A stretch of DNA of 64,000 nt from Gibbula magus (taxonomy: Eukaryota > Mollusca > Gastropoda > Trochida > Trochidae): the NCBI GenBank assembly GCA_936450465.1, contig OW388291.1, positions 86,910,660-86,974,659 of the forward strand. The letters run 5' to 3'. The position numbers and the translations under genes are program-made. Position 1 is the stretch's first letter. Each line of letters starts with the position of its first letter. Shown here piece by piece: positions 38,401 through 49,770 of this stretch. The notes below the pieces were generated by a model, which did no database searches, had not been told where the DNA came from, and was given only the letters and a program-made list of their open reading frames with translations.

Positions 38401-41400
38401 CCACATTGGAACCATGTTCCTTTCGGTGACAAATCTATTTTCACATGTTTTAGTAATATTCGTAAGATGTAAGTAAGGCGTTTTCAAAGTAACGATACAG
38501 AAGTTAATGCCAAGAGCTGACTGTAAAACACCAACTCCCAAGTCCATTTTTGGGGATATTGTCAGAAGATTGCTTGCTAGAATCTTAAACGGTGGTTGGT
38601 ATTCTGTAATTCCAAGAAATATCAGAATTGGATCATTAACGACTTAAAACATAATAAGAATGTCTTGTATTTCTGATTAAAAATCAGATTTCTGCAAAAT
38701 AAAACCCATTGCTCAATTTTCTAAGAGTGGTCATTCATTTTGGGCTGTTCTGAACATACCATAATTGGAATACCCATGGCATTCAAAAAACATTAACCCT
38801 ATTTGGACTCTCTAGGACATTATTGGTAACGCAACTGCTTAGGGATTGCCTACTTCAAGCCAGGAGTTTTGAAAGTTGGTAAATAAATATTGATGTTTTG
38901 TCTAAAAAGATACCTGTCGCAGTTTCCAGGAATTCATGTCTAAACCAAAACAGGTACTGAGAAAAACAGAACAAAAATATTAATATTCCTGAGTTGATCT
39001 ACTTTCTTTTGATACCAAATAGTGCTACAATACAAGCATTTATAAACTTGTCATTTGTTTATTAAGTCTCAAACGTCATGTTAACATAGCAATGTAACAA
39101 ACTTGTGTTCAGCAGCTGTAAGTATCATGAACACGTAAGAGTGGTAAATAACTACCTGTTCCTGTGCGCCTGTAGGATACCATTGAGAGACATACATGTA
39201 GTCAAGCAGAGTTTATAACCATAACGCTAGGATGTAGGTCATGGCTAAATTATTAATACTAAATATTTAAAGGATACTTTATTTCGTATTTAAAACAAAA
39301 TTAACATTCGTGTAGTGATGGGTGGTAAATTTAAAAGTCATTTAATGAGGTTTAGGCCTCATCATCAGTTGTCTGAAATCCGCCGCTGATCACTCATGTA
39401 GTTTCAGTCCCCGATGCTACCGTTTTCGGTTTGAAGATTGTGTAACAAAGTAAACACGATTCTGATGTGATCTAAACGTATTTGGTTAGCGCGTGCCTCA
39501 CTTTCAGCTCAATAGATGTGTTGTATGACTGTGAAAAAAGACATTTAAAACACCTGTACATAATTCGTTTTGTTCGTGTTGTTACATTTCTTGTCCAGGT
39601 AGAATTAGATAATGAAGTCCACTGCAGAGGAAACCAGCAAATGAAAAAGTCTTATATCATTCAATGTTTACTGAATAAAAGAAACAGTTAATCAATCATA
39701 ATACAAATGAGTTACAAAAGGGTCAGAGCTATTCCAATAGAGCTCTCCAAATGTCTAGACATAGTCAACAAGAGACCTTGAATCTTGTTGATGAGCAAAT
39801 CCACATTGATACGGGAGACTCCAACAGAATGTCGAAAGTGTAAAATCAGTTCTTAACAGCCATGTTCATGTATTCGAGAGGAGCTTTCAGATATATCCAA
39901 AACTTTGTTTGTGTAAAATCTAGTAAACACTTGTATAGAAGGGAAGTATTTCTGAACCACAGTGTAGCAGCTAGTTTCAGGTCCTTTCACAGAAGTTCAA
40001 TGTCATGTGACTCTTAATAAATCCTTTGTGACACACATACAGTTAAACCTAATTATTTAATATCAATTAAAGGAAAAAATCCTGAAAATGATATCGTGTA
40101 TACTGATTGAGATATCTTAGTATTAAATCTAAGTTTAACAAGCAACGAAACGTAATAGTATGAATATTTTCCGGTAATGACAGCTTAGAATAGTGACACG
40201 TTTCAGAATTGAATGATATAATTCATCGATAGCTTTGAGTAAACATCCGTCAAAGCTATCACAACACAATCTGTCATATATTCCTTAATCCATGTACCAA
40301 TAGGTGAGACACAGTTACGTATTGCCAAAAGATGTTTAATGAGGTTTCACTGAATGGCATGATGTAGACACAGGGGTCTGTAGAAAGGTTATAACACCCA
40401 GGCGCATAAAGAACGATACTATTAAAAATGCAAGATAGTTTAATCCACAAGGATAAATAAGACTGAAACATCTTAAATCCAACTAAACCTAATTTGTAAG
40501 TTTTGATACATTAGTTGTTCTTGTTTCTGAAAAACAGGATTTTAAAAATCTTCATTTTGAAAAAAAAGAATCAAATATGGTTTCTGGCTTGTTTTGTGAC
40601 GTCCTATAGCAAAGATACATCATCGAAGTCCAAGAAGGTACATTATGCCAACAAAATCTTGTACAATATTTTTTCCATATTTCATTAGTTTTCACCTTAA
40701 TTACTAAACATAAGCATCGTTTTTTGAAAAGATAAAAACTGTATATTTATATCATACTCTAATTAATGAATTTTTGTATATCTGTTTATCTGTTTATGAA
40801 ACGTACCCATACCACTGAAATATTTTGTGTTTGACTCTGTTAAAAGATTTGTACCGTTTCTTTTCCCCCTCGGTGTACATGAATCCACAGTCAATGAACC
40901 GTGGTGATGGCACCTAATACATGAGGTTCGTATTGAATAAGGACAAAATTCGGCCCAGGACCGATCCTTGGGAAATTTAATTTTCAATAGATCCCTTTGA
41001 GGTATTTTCTGATGATGAGGTCAGTAGTCCAGTGAACTGATGTATTTTCTGTATGCCATGGTGTGCTTAAAATGTTCTTACTGGTCGTGTTTAACTATTA
41101 AAACTATTCATAAACAAGAGAATGTCGAGGGTTGACTTTACCTGGCAGGTGGTTCCCATTGTGATCAGCATGAAGAAGAATAGGAAACCCCAAACTGGCG
41201 CTACCGGAAGTCGGGAAATGCCTTCCGGGTAAGCTATAAATGCCAATCCCAATCCTGAACGAAAACGACAAAATGTGACAAAACCAACTGTAATGTTTGA
41301 TTAAGTACACTGGTCATCCTAATAAGATCAACGATCTCCGCTATGGTTTCAAGGACTGTAATTGTTGAATTCAGAATCACTTTACTATTATCCTAATTGC

Positions 41401-44400
41401 AGCCTTCAAAAAATATTTCAAACTAGGATATCAGTTTTTGTATTTCAAAAGAATCAAACTGGTTGCTAGGTTACCACTGACCTTGATCTGCGACATCCTG
41501 TATCCCGACATTAGCTTCGTGTGCCATAAAACCCAGAAGAGAGAAGATAGCGAAACCTGCCAGTATACCCGACACGCAGTTGAAAACAGCAACTATCACT
41601 GCGTCTCTGTGGTGCAGAGAGATATCTTTGGTCAAATTCACAGTTGGCGTAACTGCTCAATACGACAATGTCCCCTGTTACTAAGAATGAATATACGCAG
41701 TACTTGAAGGCACATAATAATATATACCATATATTTTCATGGTTTGAAATTTTTGTGGTTCAGAACCCGACTAACTTTCGTGGATTCTCAGTTTCGGGGT
41801 TTAGTAGTTCTCATAAATGTTCATTATTTTTCATTATCGTGGTTGCAAATATGCAATATATTGTTATTATAACATATTCGTCCTATTTATCCACTCTAAC
41901 CAGTCATGATTTAACCAGTCATGATTTGACAAGTACAACTAAACTTGAAGAGCCTATAACGCACAGACAGGAATTTGAAAACAGATGTTAAAATGTATAT
42001 TTTCCCAATCATGTTGGCTGATGTAATATTTGACATTTGTTGCAACGATTCATGAGATATCGTGTTAAGAAAGGTAATCAAAGTCTTGAAGATCATAATA
42101 GCCGACTGGAGACTGGCAATGCCCTAATGCAGACTCTCGCCAAAGTTAAAGATTTAAAAAATTGTGTTCTAAAAAACAGTACGTACCCCTATTCTGGCAC
42201 TGCTTAATACGCACTACCCTATCAGAAACGAGGAACCATTCAAGCCAGAAAACGTTCATAATAATTTCGAATACCCGAATTTTTACTTTGTTCAAAGCAG
42301 AGCAGATAATATGATAATTGTGGTTTAATGTAAAACTATGATTGCATGCAGGCAGCTGAAGCAGTTAGATATTGAAGAGAGGGTTATATGAACGATATGC
42401 AGATGACGCATACGGTACCTGTAGCAATTGTGTCTGAAGTTATTGTAGCTTGCCATCGTGAGAAGACCACCAAACCCGGGTCCGAGAGAAAAGAAAATCT
42501 GGCCAGCCGCATCTCCCCAAAGCTACAAAGTTGAACCAGTTTAACATAATATGCCTCTATCCTCACTGCAATTAATCATCACAAACATACTCATTGCAGA
42601 AAGCTCATATCATTAGTTCAGGACTTACCGTGGCAGAAAGAAGACGGTCCCAGACTGGGATGATGTAGAACTTGATGCCCTCCATATACCCTGGAAGAGT
42701 TATTCCCCTCACCAGCAAAACCACGAGAATTATTTGCGGAACTGTGGCAGTGAAATACACAACCTGAAACAAGTCTATGTCGACTAGACAATCGGGGAGA
42801 TAAGGCCTTTTAAACAACTAGTGCAAAATGCTACAATCTTACACGATGATGCATATTTGCAAAAGTATAATTTGGATTGAGCCTCTTAACTTGTGGGATT
42901 CGGATCAAAGACTGTAAGACAGAATATGACACTATATAGGACTGGATAATTGACTTGGCGAATGATTACGTTCTTTAATCCCGTATTAATACCTAACCAA
43001 ATGCAAATTTCTTTTTTTTTAAATTCTGAAATGTATTTTTTCTGAATTTGGGTAAAGTATCACTCTTTTCGAGTCTTGACTCAGTGTTGGATTGGTATGT
43101 TTGTTAATGCTTTGTGAATGGACTAAATCTTTTGACAATTGCTGAAACCTCGTTGTGATCAAATAAAAAAAAAGATAATAAAACGTTCAAGGTTTGTAAG
43201 ACATTTGTTTCTGTAGAGAAGGTAAAGGATAAAATAATCTAAATAATCTGTCATCAATTTAAACTAAACATAGCTGCATCATTCATTTCGCTAATCTATT
43301 AATACATAACTCCCAACTCACCTTGACAGTCAGCTTTGTGAATCAACTTAATGAAATAACTACCCATTCACATTCCCAAAGGACCTGATATCCTTCAGTA
43401 CACAGAGCTATCCCTCACTTTCCCGAAGGACTTGACATCTTTCAGAATACAGAGCTACTTCTCACCTTGCTGAAGGATCTGACGCCCTTCATTATACAGA
43501 GCTACCCATCGCCTTCCCGAAGGACCTGACATCCTTCAGGATACAGAGCTACCCATCGCCGCGCCGAAGGACCTGACATCCTTCAGTATACCGAGCTACA
43601 TCTCACCTTCCCAAGGGACCTGACATCCTTCAGTATACAGAGCTACCCATCGCCTTCCTGAAGGACCTGACGCCCTTCAGTATACAGAGCTACCCATCGC
43701 CTTCCCGAAGGACCTGACATCCTTCAGGATACAGAGCTACCCATCGCCGCGCCGAAGGACCTGACATCCTTCAGGATACAGAGCTACCCATCGCCTTCCC
43801 GAAGGACCTGACATCCTTCAGGTTACAGTGCTACTCCTCCCCTTGTCGAAGGTCCTGACATCCTTCAGTATACAGAGCTATCAATCGCCTTCCTGAAGGA
43901 CCTAGCATCCTACATAATACGAGCTACCCCTCGCCTTGCCGAAGCACCTGACATCCTTCAGGATACAGAGCTACCCATCGCCTTCCCAAAGGACCTGACA
44001 CCCTTCAGGTTATAGCGCTACTCCTCCCCTTGCCGATGGACCTCACATCCTTCAGGTTACAGAGCTACCCATCACCTCCCTGAAGGACCTGACATCCTTC
44101 AGGATACAGTGCTACCCATCGCCTTTCTGAAGGACCTGACGCCCTTCAGTATACAGACCTAACCCTCGCCTTGTCGAATGTCCTGACATCTTTCAGTATA
44201 CAGAGCTACCCATCGCCTTGCCGAAGGACCTAGCATCCTTCATAATACGAGCTACCTCTTACATTCCAGAAGGACCTGACATCCTTCAGGATACAGAGCT
44301 ACCCCTCACCTTGCCGAAGGACCTGACACCCTTCAGGATACAGAAGAAGATGATCAGCCAGGCAATGAGCAAACACGTGACGTTCTTCCCACTCACTCCT

Positions 44401-47400
44401 CCCAGCATACCGATATTATCTGACTCAGGATACCGTGTCATGTACTGCCTGGGGAGGAAAACAAATATGTTACTCACAAACTATTTAACCTGGAGTGAGA
44501 ATTATTGTTCTCGGAACTGGCGTTGTTAGTGATTGTGATGGTGGAAATATGAAGTGAAATATATAAATCATTTATATTTCTTAATGATAAAGTATAAAAT
44601 ACAAATTTCTGCAAATTATCTTCTTGATATAAATGTAAACTTTTGATCACATTAAGACCAAATTTTATTACTTTCATAATCAAGTAAATAATTAGCAAAA
44701 TTAGTGTTTGAGATGTATGATAGTTATCTCCCTTACGACCAATACTCCTGGCTGGAAGAGATCCATGTGAGCTTGCACTGCTGAAAGACGTCGTATTGCT
44801 GGAGCTGTGTTGAGTTCAGTGTTGATAATGTGACGAGGGTCAGGTTGTTTTTCCTAGTAATGTTTTGTAACAGTCTGGACACACATGTCGCATTGAATTT
44901 CTCCTCTGCAGAAGGGATGTATAATAAGAGAATATGTATGTGAGGGTAAACGACTGACCCATGTGAAATTGTAAGGTAAAAAACGTTTAATTTACCTTTT
45001 GTAGGAGTTGAAATACGAAATCAGATAAAAGACTTTGAGGGAAAAAAAATTAAAAAAATTTAGCTTCTAAAGGGGTTAGTATCTTATACTCCCATTTCAC
45101 TGGGGGCAACGGTGTTGGCAATTAATGGTCACGGATCACAACGGTTCTCCAAGGAAAGATTTCTACAACAGAACTAGGGATTTCACACCAATTTGCGTGG
45201 ATTTTGGGAGGTCATATACTCCCATGGAACAAATACGGATTACTATGTATAAGTGGCGGCAGAACTACTGAACCGAATGGGCTGAAGACATGGACTAATT
45301 ACGGCGAAATGAGGTAGATATACGGGAAATTCAATGAAGGAAGTATGCAAATTTACGGATATATTATGAAATCCCTGCGAAAGACCTACGGCACAAACTA
45401 TTCACAGAAGAGCTATGATACTAGTGTATTCTTCACGGAAGAACTACGGAAATCTGAGGAAGACCTACGCAAGATTTATGTTATACTCGTGGAAAACCTG
45501 CGGTAACCAAGGAAAAGATGCAGACAGAATGAGGAGGACCTGCGGTAAGCACTGAATGATCACGGCAAGACTGCGGAATTTCAGCAAAGATCAAGGGATT
45601 CTCACTTGAAATCATGTATAAACCCCAAGGTTTGACCACGGAAGACTCATTCGAGCAGGGAGTCACTCCAGAACAAGCAGTCAATAATGGAAAAATATAC
45701 AGAAAATGCAGAGGATGTCTTGCAAAACTTTGACAACTTGCAGCTACTTCACTCTTCCATTTGAATTGAAATATAGTCATCTCCCAAAAAGGTAAATAAG
45801 AGTTACCAATGGCTAAATAGTACTCATAAATCAATAAAACACATTCTAAAGTGAATGTATATTGTCCGGTTAGGTCATGCATATCTATTTCAAATTAAAC
45901 GGTAATTTCCAGGTGTTCACATTAAAATGGTCGTTCAAGGGTTGTTCAAGGGATTTGACTGACTGATGTAGCGATACCTGACACTCAAAGTTGAGTTTTA
46001 AATATGGCACAACGATGTTAATGACAATCATCGTGCTGTCTGAACTCTCAATATCGCATGAGACCTACAAATCTACCTCTGAAGAGATCCACAGAAATGT
46101 CGCTTTATACATCATACCATTTTCTTCCAATATGGATAACCGTTTTCTATGGATACGGCAAATCGTTACTTTGCCCTCTAACATAACAAATACTGATAAA
46201 CTTAAATAATAAAAAACAAATTTGAGAAAAGAAAAGTGCTACAGCAATTATAACAAATGACAACGAAAGGATTCAACAAATTCAAACGATATATTGTAAA
46301 AGATTGCAGCCATGGCTGAAGGTGGAGAGAAGAATTGATGTTGGAAATTCTCAAAATATATCATGTACAATTGTATCATTACCGTGTGCAACAGTAGCTG
46401 TGCCGTGTGCCGGAAGACTTACAATATGCCTCTGTATGCTGCGGAAGAATTGAGGACTGGAAAACTGTGCGGTTGCTTTTGAACACAGGGTTTATTTTCG
46501 ACCAAGGAAGAGGACAGTGGGACCATGGTTCTTTACGGACTTTGGATGAAGAATACTCTGTCACATGGTAGACTTACGAACACTCAGGGTTTACAATTTC
46601 TCACATTCCAGACAATTTGTTTAGCCGTAGTTCTGCCGTAGCTCAGTGAAATGGGGGTATTACTTCAATCAACCTATAAGAGTACCCTACAGCCTTCACA
46701 AAACCCTACTCACTGTACAGAATGTCCATATTGAAGGTTTCGTTGCCTTCTATGAGCGGAGTGAAGGGGTCACGACGACACCTGTCCGTGTTGAAGTCGT
46801 TGTCACACTTCTCCCAGGGGAGAGTCCCGTCCAGATTGACCAAACTGACCAGCATGTAGTACACGGAGTACATGATGATCACGTTGTAGTACACGGCTAT
46901 CATAGCGCTCGTTATCAACATGGCGTACCCGACACCTGCAATATAAACTCGCTTTAACGTGGACTACATTCGAGCAGAATCGTTTCCATTTCTTATAGCC
47001 CTAATGTTACTAAATGTATTGCAATGATACTGATGTTATCTCAGGTAAAAGTTATTTTGTGAATCAGTACCCGGGTCTCCAGACAACATATTGTCAGTGA
47101 ATGTCCTGGGTGAAACATGATTTGTACATCCCAAGGAAATGGCCAGGTAAAGTTTCTTAAAGCAACAAAGCAATCGTCACCAGATATCTCAGTGTTGGCT
47201 GTGGCTGGTAAACACTTTTCTGAAGATTTGTTTGTGCTGCAGTAGCCTGACCTACCCTGGAATATTGGGCTGACATTCCATACTGTGATTACGCCTTCAG
47301 AAGCAAACTGTCCAAGGGCGAGTTCAAAGAAGGATACAGGGAGGCCAGCAAGTATCAGCATCACAATGTAGGCAATGAGGAAGGAGGCTGAAAGAAACAT

Positions 47401-47731
47401 GTTAAATGGTCAGCTTGAAAATAACGTTTATGATTGCACAACTAAAATCGTTTACAACTAATCGAATTCTCTTATGATAAAACACGATTACTTGTGCTAT
47501 ACAATAGCAATTACGTGAATGGAAATTAGTTATCTCTTTTTGGGTGAGAATGCACACAATATGCTTTACATTATATCAAGGATATATAAAAGTTCAGCTT
47601 GAAACATCACCTCCACCATGCTTATAGCAGAGATAGGGAAACCTCCAAAGGGTCGCCAGACCCACAGCGTTGCCGATGCACGAGAGTAAGAAATCCAACT
47701 TGCCGACCCAGCCTCCTCGCTCTGTGTCCAC
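35277..47731 (-). CDS. SLC6 sodium/chloride-dependent transporter, copy C (14 exons)
   Basis: Fourteen minus-strand exons with GT-AG borders encode TM1 to the stop codon. They total 1953 bp (650 residues plus stop) and every junction keeps phase. Counting from the TM1 exon: TM1 1-40, TM2 41-84, TM3 85-158, loop 2 159-214, TM4 215-261, TM5 262-306, TM6 307-340, TM7 341-382, TM8 383-420, TM9 421-464, TM10 465-497, TM11-12 498-583, tail 584-650. Motifs include [30 protein letters not shown] and FNCVSG. No stop or frameshift was found. The N-terminal exon was not located. Unusual residues are T for N in GLA(N/T)LW, G for S in FNCVSG, and GTTCQ for GLDSQ in TM8. The substrate is unknown; TM1 Gly argues for an amino acid. 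Confidence 0.92.
36038..36193 (-). CDS. SLC6 copy C exon: end of TM11 and TM12
   Basis: This 156-bp exon reads [20 protein letters not shown], then [36 protein letters not shown] is the typical SLC6 YPxWA-like loop before TM12. Borders are tgcag and gtgagt. Confidence 0.9.
36338..36438 (-). CDS. SLC6 copy C exon: TM11 start
   Basis: This 101-bp exon reads [20 protein letters not shown], then [13 protein letters not shown]. The F.DI..MLG segment is conserved between TM10 and TM11 in SLC6. Confidence 0.9.
36822..36921 (-). CDS. SLC6 copy C exon: TM10
   Basis: This 100-bp exon reads [20 protein letters not shown], then [16 protein letters not shown].(N/D)WY is the SLC6 TM10 signature. The matching exon is missing from copy B, where a minisatellite occupies the site. 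Confidence 0.9.
37282..37413 (-). CDS. SLC6 copy C exon: loop and TM9
   Basis: This 132-bp exon reads [20 protein letters not shown], then [30 protein letters not shown] is conserved after TM8. Confidence 0.92.
37414..41141 (-). other. Copy C intron between TM8 and TM9, 3.7 kb
   Basis: It is AT-rich. Short inverted repeats occur (for example gatagctttga at about 40,228 with its complement near 40,250). No gene or known transposon domain was recognised; open frames here are short and unsupported. Confidence 0.5.
41142..41254 (-). CDS. SLC6 copy C exon: TM8
   Basis: This 113-bp exon reads [20 protein letters not shown], then [15 protein letters not shown]. The usual eukaryotic SLC6 sequence at the end is GLDSQF; here it is GTTCQ, changing the Asp and Ser that contact the second sodium. 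The GTTC change is shared with copy B. Confidence 0.92.
41482..41606 (-). CDS. SLC6 copy C exon: TM7
   Basis: This 125-bp exon reads [20 protein letters not shown], then [16 protein letters not shown]. The Asn of FNC (sodium site 1) is kept. The Ser used for chloride in animal SLC6 proteins is Gly. Confidence 0.92.
42419..42522 (-). CDS. SLC6 copy C exon: TM6
   Basis: This 104-bp exon reads [20 protein letters not shown], then [12 protein letters not shown]. Gln and Ser of QIFFS (chloride and sodium contacts) are conserved. The unwound SLGPGFG segment is as in monoamine carriers. Confidence 0.93.
42629..42763 (-). CDS. SLC6 copy C exon: TM5
   Basis: This 135-bp exon begins and ends in phase 0. 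It reads [20 protein letters not shown], then [20 protein letters not shown], the standard SLC6 TM5 and following loop. Confidence 0.92.
43371..44309. repeat. 47-bp satellite derived from the TM4 exon end
   Basis: About 20 tandem units (47 bp, two of 46) run straight into the genuine TM4 exon at 44,310. Each unit holds about 33 bp matching the exon's last bases (encoding [11 protein letters not shown] on the minus strand) plus about 14 bp of the adjoining intron, including the splice-donor site. Several units keep a GT donor (near 43,465, 43,605, 44,074); most have GC. Copy A has the exon without the array in the visible part. Confidence 0.93.
44310..44448 (-). CDS. SLC6 copy C exon: TM4
   Basis: This 139-bp exon reads [20 protein letters not shown], then [20 protein letters not shown], ending GK before gtgagg. 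Its final 33 bp plus donor are repeated about 20 times directly downstream. Confidence 0.92.
44737..44905 (-). CDS. SLC6 copy C exon: extracellular loop 2
   Basis: This 169-bp exon reads [20 protein letters not shown] and ends SSQEYW. It has glycosylation sites NAT, NIT, NLT and NST. Borders are ctgcag and gtaagg. Confidence 0.9.
45006..46713 (-). other. Copy C intron with degenerate 'acggaagaac' repeats
   Basis: From about 45.1 to 46.6 kb the plus strand shows scattered, imperfect blocks such as 'cacggaagaactacgg' and 'gaggaagacctacg'. This looks like a decayed minisatellite. A 133-codon minus-strand frame (45,481-45,882) lies inside and has no recognised similarity. Confidence 0.5.
46714..46935 (-). 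CDS. SLC6 copy C exon: TM3 and start of loop 2
   Basis: This 222-bp exon differs from copy A by about one base. It encodes [18 protein letters not shown] and [14 protein letters not shown]. The acceptor is ctgcag and the donor gtgagt. Similarity to B and A extends about 45 bp into the intron, then falls away. Confidence 0.93.
47256..47387 (-). CDS. SLC6 copy C exon: TM2
   Basis: This 132-bp exon reads [20 protein letters not shown], then [11 protein letters not shown]. It has about 6 percent base difference from copy A. Confidence 0.92.
47611..47731 (-). CDS. SLC6 copy C exon: TM1
   Basis: This 121-bp exon reads [17 protein letters not shown], then [18 protein letters not shown]. Thr replaces the Asn that binds sodium 1 in LeuT-fold transporters and that is kept in copy A. 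The exon starts in phase 0; the upstream coding exon was not found. Confidence 0.92.
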
Positions 47732-48112
47732 CTGTCACAACAGGATATACGTCTCGTCAGCAGCAATAACAATATTCACTTTTCATCAGCAACACGGGTG
47801 ACATTTCTCATAAACATGAAGGAGAACAGGAACATCAGACTAGAGTACAAGCAAAAAACTCAGCTACCGTTAGCTGTCTGTCTCTGAAAACAATGGTAAT
47901 GTAAAAATGGGAATATCAGCACTTGCAAAACCACGTAAACAATATTATAAATTATTTATAATTAACACTTTGCCACCATAGTTGAAGCTATTTTACAGAG
48001 ACCAAACACATGCAAACACCAGGTAGGGCAACAACCTAATGTTACAGTAAAAACTCAGGAGGATGAAACGTTATGATTCAGTTGTAGAAATATTTATACT
48101 TCAGGAGGATAA
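47732..48112. other. Upstream flank of copy C TM1 exon
   Basis: No start exon resembling 4889-4961 was found here. Nothing else was recognised. Confidence 0.4.
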
Positions 48113-49655
48113 GGATTCGAGTCTCAGAAGGGGGAACAGTCACAATACAAGTGGAGGAACAGGCGAAGCTCAGAAGGGGGAACAGTCACAATACAAGTGG
48201 AGGAACAGTCGAAGCTCAGAAGGGGGAAGAGTCACAATACAAGTGGAGGAACAGTCGAAGCTCAGAAGGGGGAAGAGTCACAATACAAGTGGAGGAACAG
48301 TCGAAGCTCAGAAGAGGGAAGAGTCAGAATACAAGTGGAGGAACAGTCGAGTCTCAGAAGGGGAGAGAGTCAGAATACAAGTGGAGGAACAGTCGAAGCT
48401 CAGAAGGGGGAAGAGTCAGAATACAAGTGGAGGGACAGTCGAAGCTCAGAAGGGGAGAGAGTCAGAATACAAGTGGAGGAACAGTCGAAGCTCAGAAGGG
48501 GAGAGAGTCAGAATACAAGTGGAGGAACAGTCGAAGCTCAGAAGGGGGAAGAGTCAGAATACAAGTGGAGGAACAGTCGAAGCTCAGAAGGGGGAAGAGT
48601 CAGAATACAAGTGGAGGAACAGTCGAGTCTCAGAAGGGGAGAGAGTCAGAATACAAGTGGAGGAACAGTCGAAGCTCAGAAGGGGGAAGAGTCAGAATAC
48701 AAGTGGAGGAACAGTCGAAGCTCAGAAGGGGGAAGAGTCACAATACAAGTGGAGGAACAGTCGAAGCTCAGAAGGGGGAAGAGTCACAATACAAGTGGAG
48801 GAACAGTCGAAGCTCAGAAGGGGGAAGAGTCACAATACAAGTGGAGGAACAGTCGAAGCTCAGAAGGGGGAAGAGTCAGAATACAAGTGGAGGAACAGTC
48901 GAAGCTCAGAAGGGGGAAGAGTCAGAATACAAGTGGAGGAACAGTCGAAGCTTAGAAGGGGGAAGAGTCGAAATACAAGTGGAGGATTAGTCGAAGCTCA
49001 GAAGGGGAGAGAGTCAGAATACAAGTGGAGGAACAGTCGAGTCTCAGAAGGGGGAAGAGTCACAATACAAGTGGAGGAACAGTCGAAGCTCAGAAGGGGG
49101 AAGAGTCACAATACAAGTGGAGGAACAGTCGAAGCTCAGAAGGGGGAAGAGTCACAATACAAGTGGAGGAACAGTCGATTCTCAGAAGGGGAGAGAGTCA
49201 GAATACAAGTGGAGGAACAGTCGAAGCTCAGAAGGGGGAAGAGTCAGAATACAAGTGGAGGAACAGTCGAAGCTCAGAGGGGGAGAGAGTCAGAATACAA
49301 GTGGAGGAACAGTCGAAGCTCAGAAGGGGGAAGAGTCAGAATACAAGTGGAGGAACAGTCGATGCTCAGAAGGAGGAAGAGTCAGAATACAAGTGGAGGA
49401 ACAGTCGAAACTCAGAAGGAGGAAGAGTCAGAATACAAGTGGAGGAACAGTCGGAACTCAGAAGGGGGAAGAGTCAGAATACAAGTGGAGGAACAGTCGA
49501 AACTCAGAAGGGGGAAGAGTCAGAATACAAGTGGAGGAACAGTCGAAGCTCAGAAGGGGGAAGAGTCAGAATACAAGTGGAGGAACAGTCGAAGCTCAGA
49601 AGGGGGAAGAGGCACAATACAAGTGGAGGAAAAGTCGAAGCTCAGGAGAGTAATG
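48113..49655. repeat. 46-bp minisatellite, about 33 copies
   Basis: The unit is 'agtcgaagctcagaaggggg' followed by 'aagagtcagaatacaagtgg' and 'aggaac'. Variants alternate cac/cag and ggggga/gggaga. Because 46 leaves remainder 1 and the unit has no stop on the plus strand, all three plus frames stay open (up to 559 codons) with a 46-residue period. These are repeat artefacts, not genes. The array lies where copy C's 5' exons would be expected. Confidence 0.95.
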
Positions 49656-49770
49656 TTTTCGCCTGGGAGGTATAACTATATACAGCCTCGAGTTTTGTTC
49701 CGATCGACACACCTCAAAGGAAACTTATCCAATGCGTTCTAGGAAATGTACATAAATTGCGATGATCCAA

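Noticed and set aside
39351..39385. Hammerhead-ribozyme-like motif (ctgatgatgag on the minus strand)
   Set aside because: The second conserved core (GAAA) and the three-stem layout are not present.
43371..44309. Array units as real alternative TM4 exons
   Set aside because: Units carry only the last 33 bp of the exon and no acceptor site, so they cannot act as complete exons.
48063..49742. 559-residue plus-strand ORF and overlapping frames
   Set aside because: All frames are open because the 46-bp unit lacks stops; this is repeat artefact.
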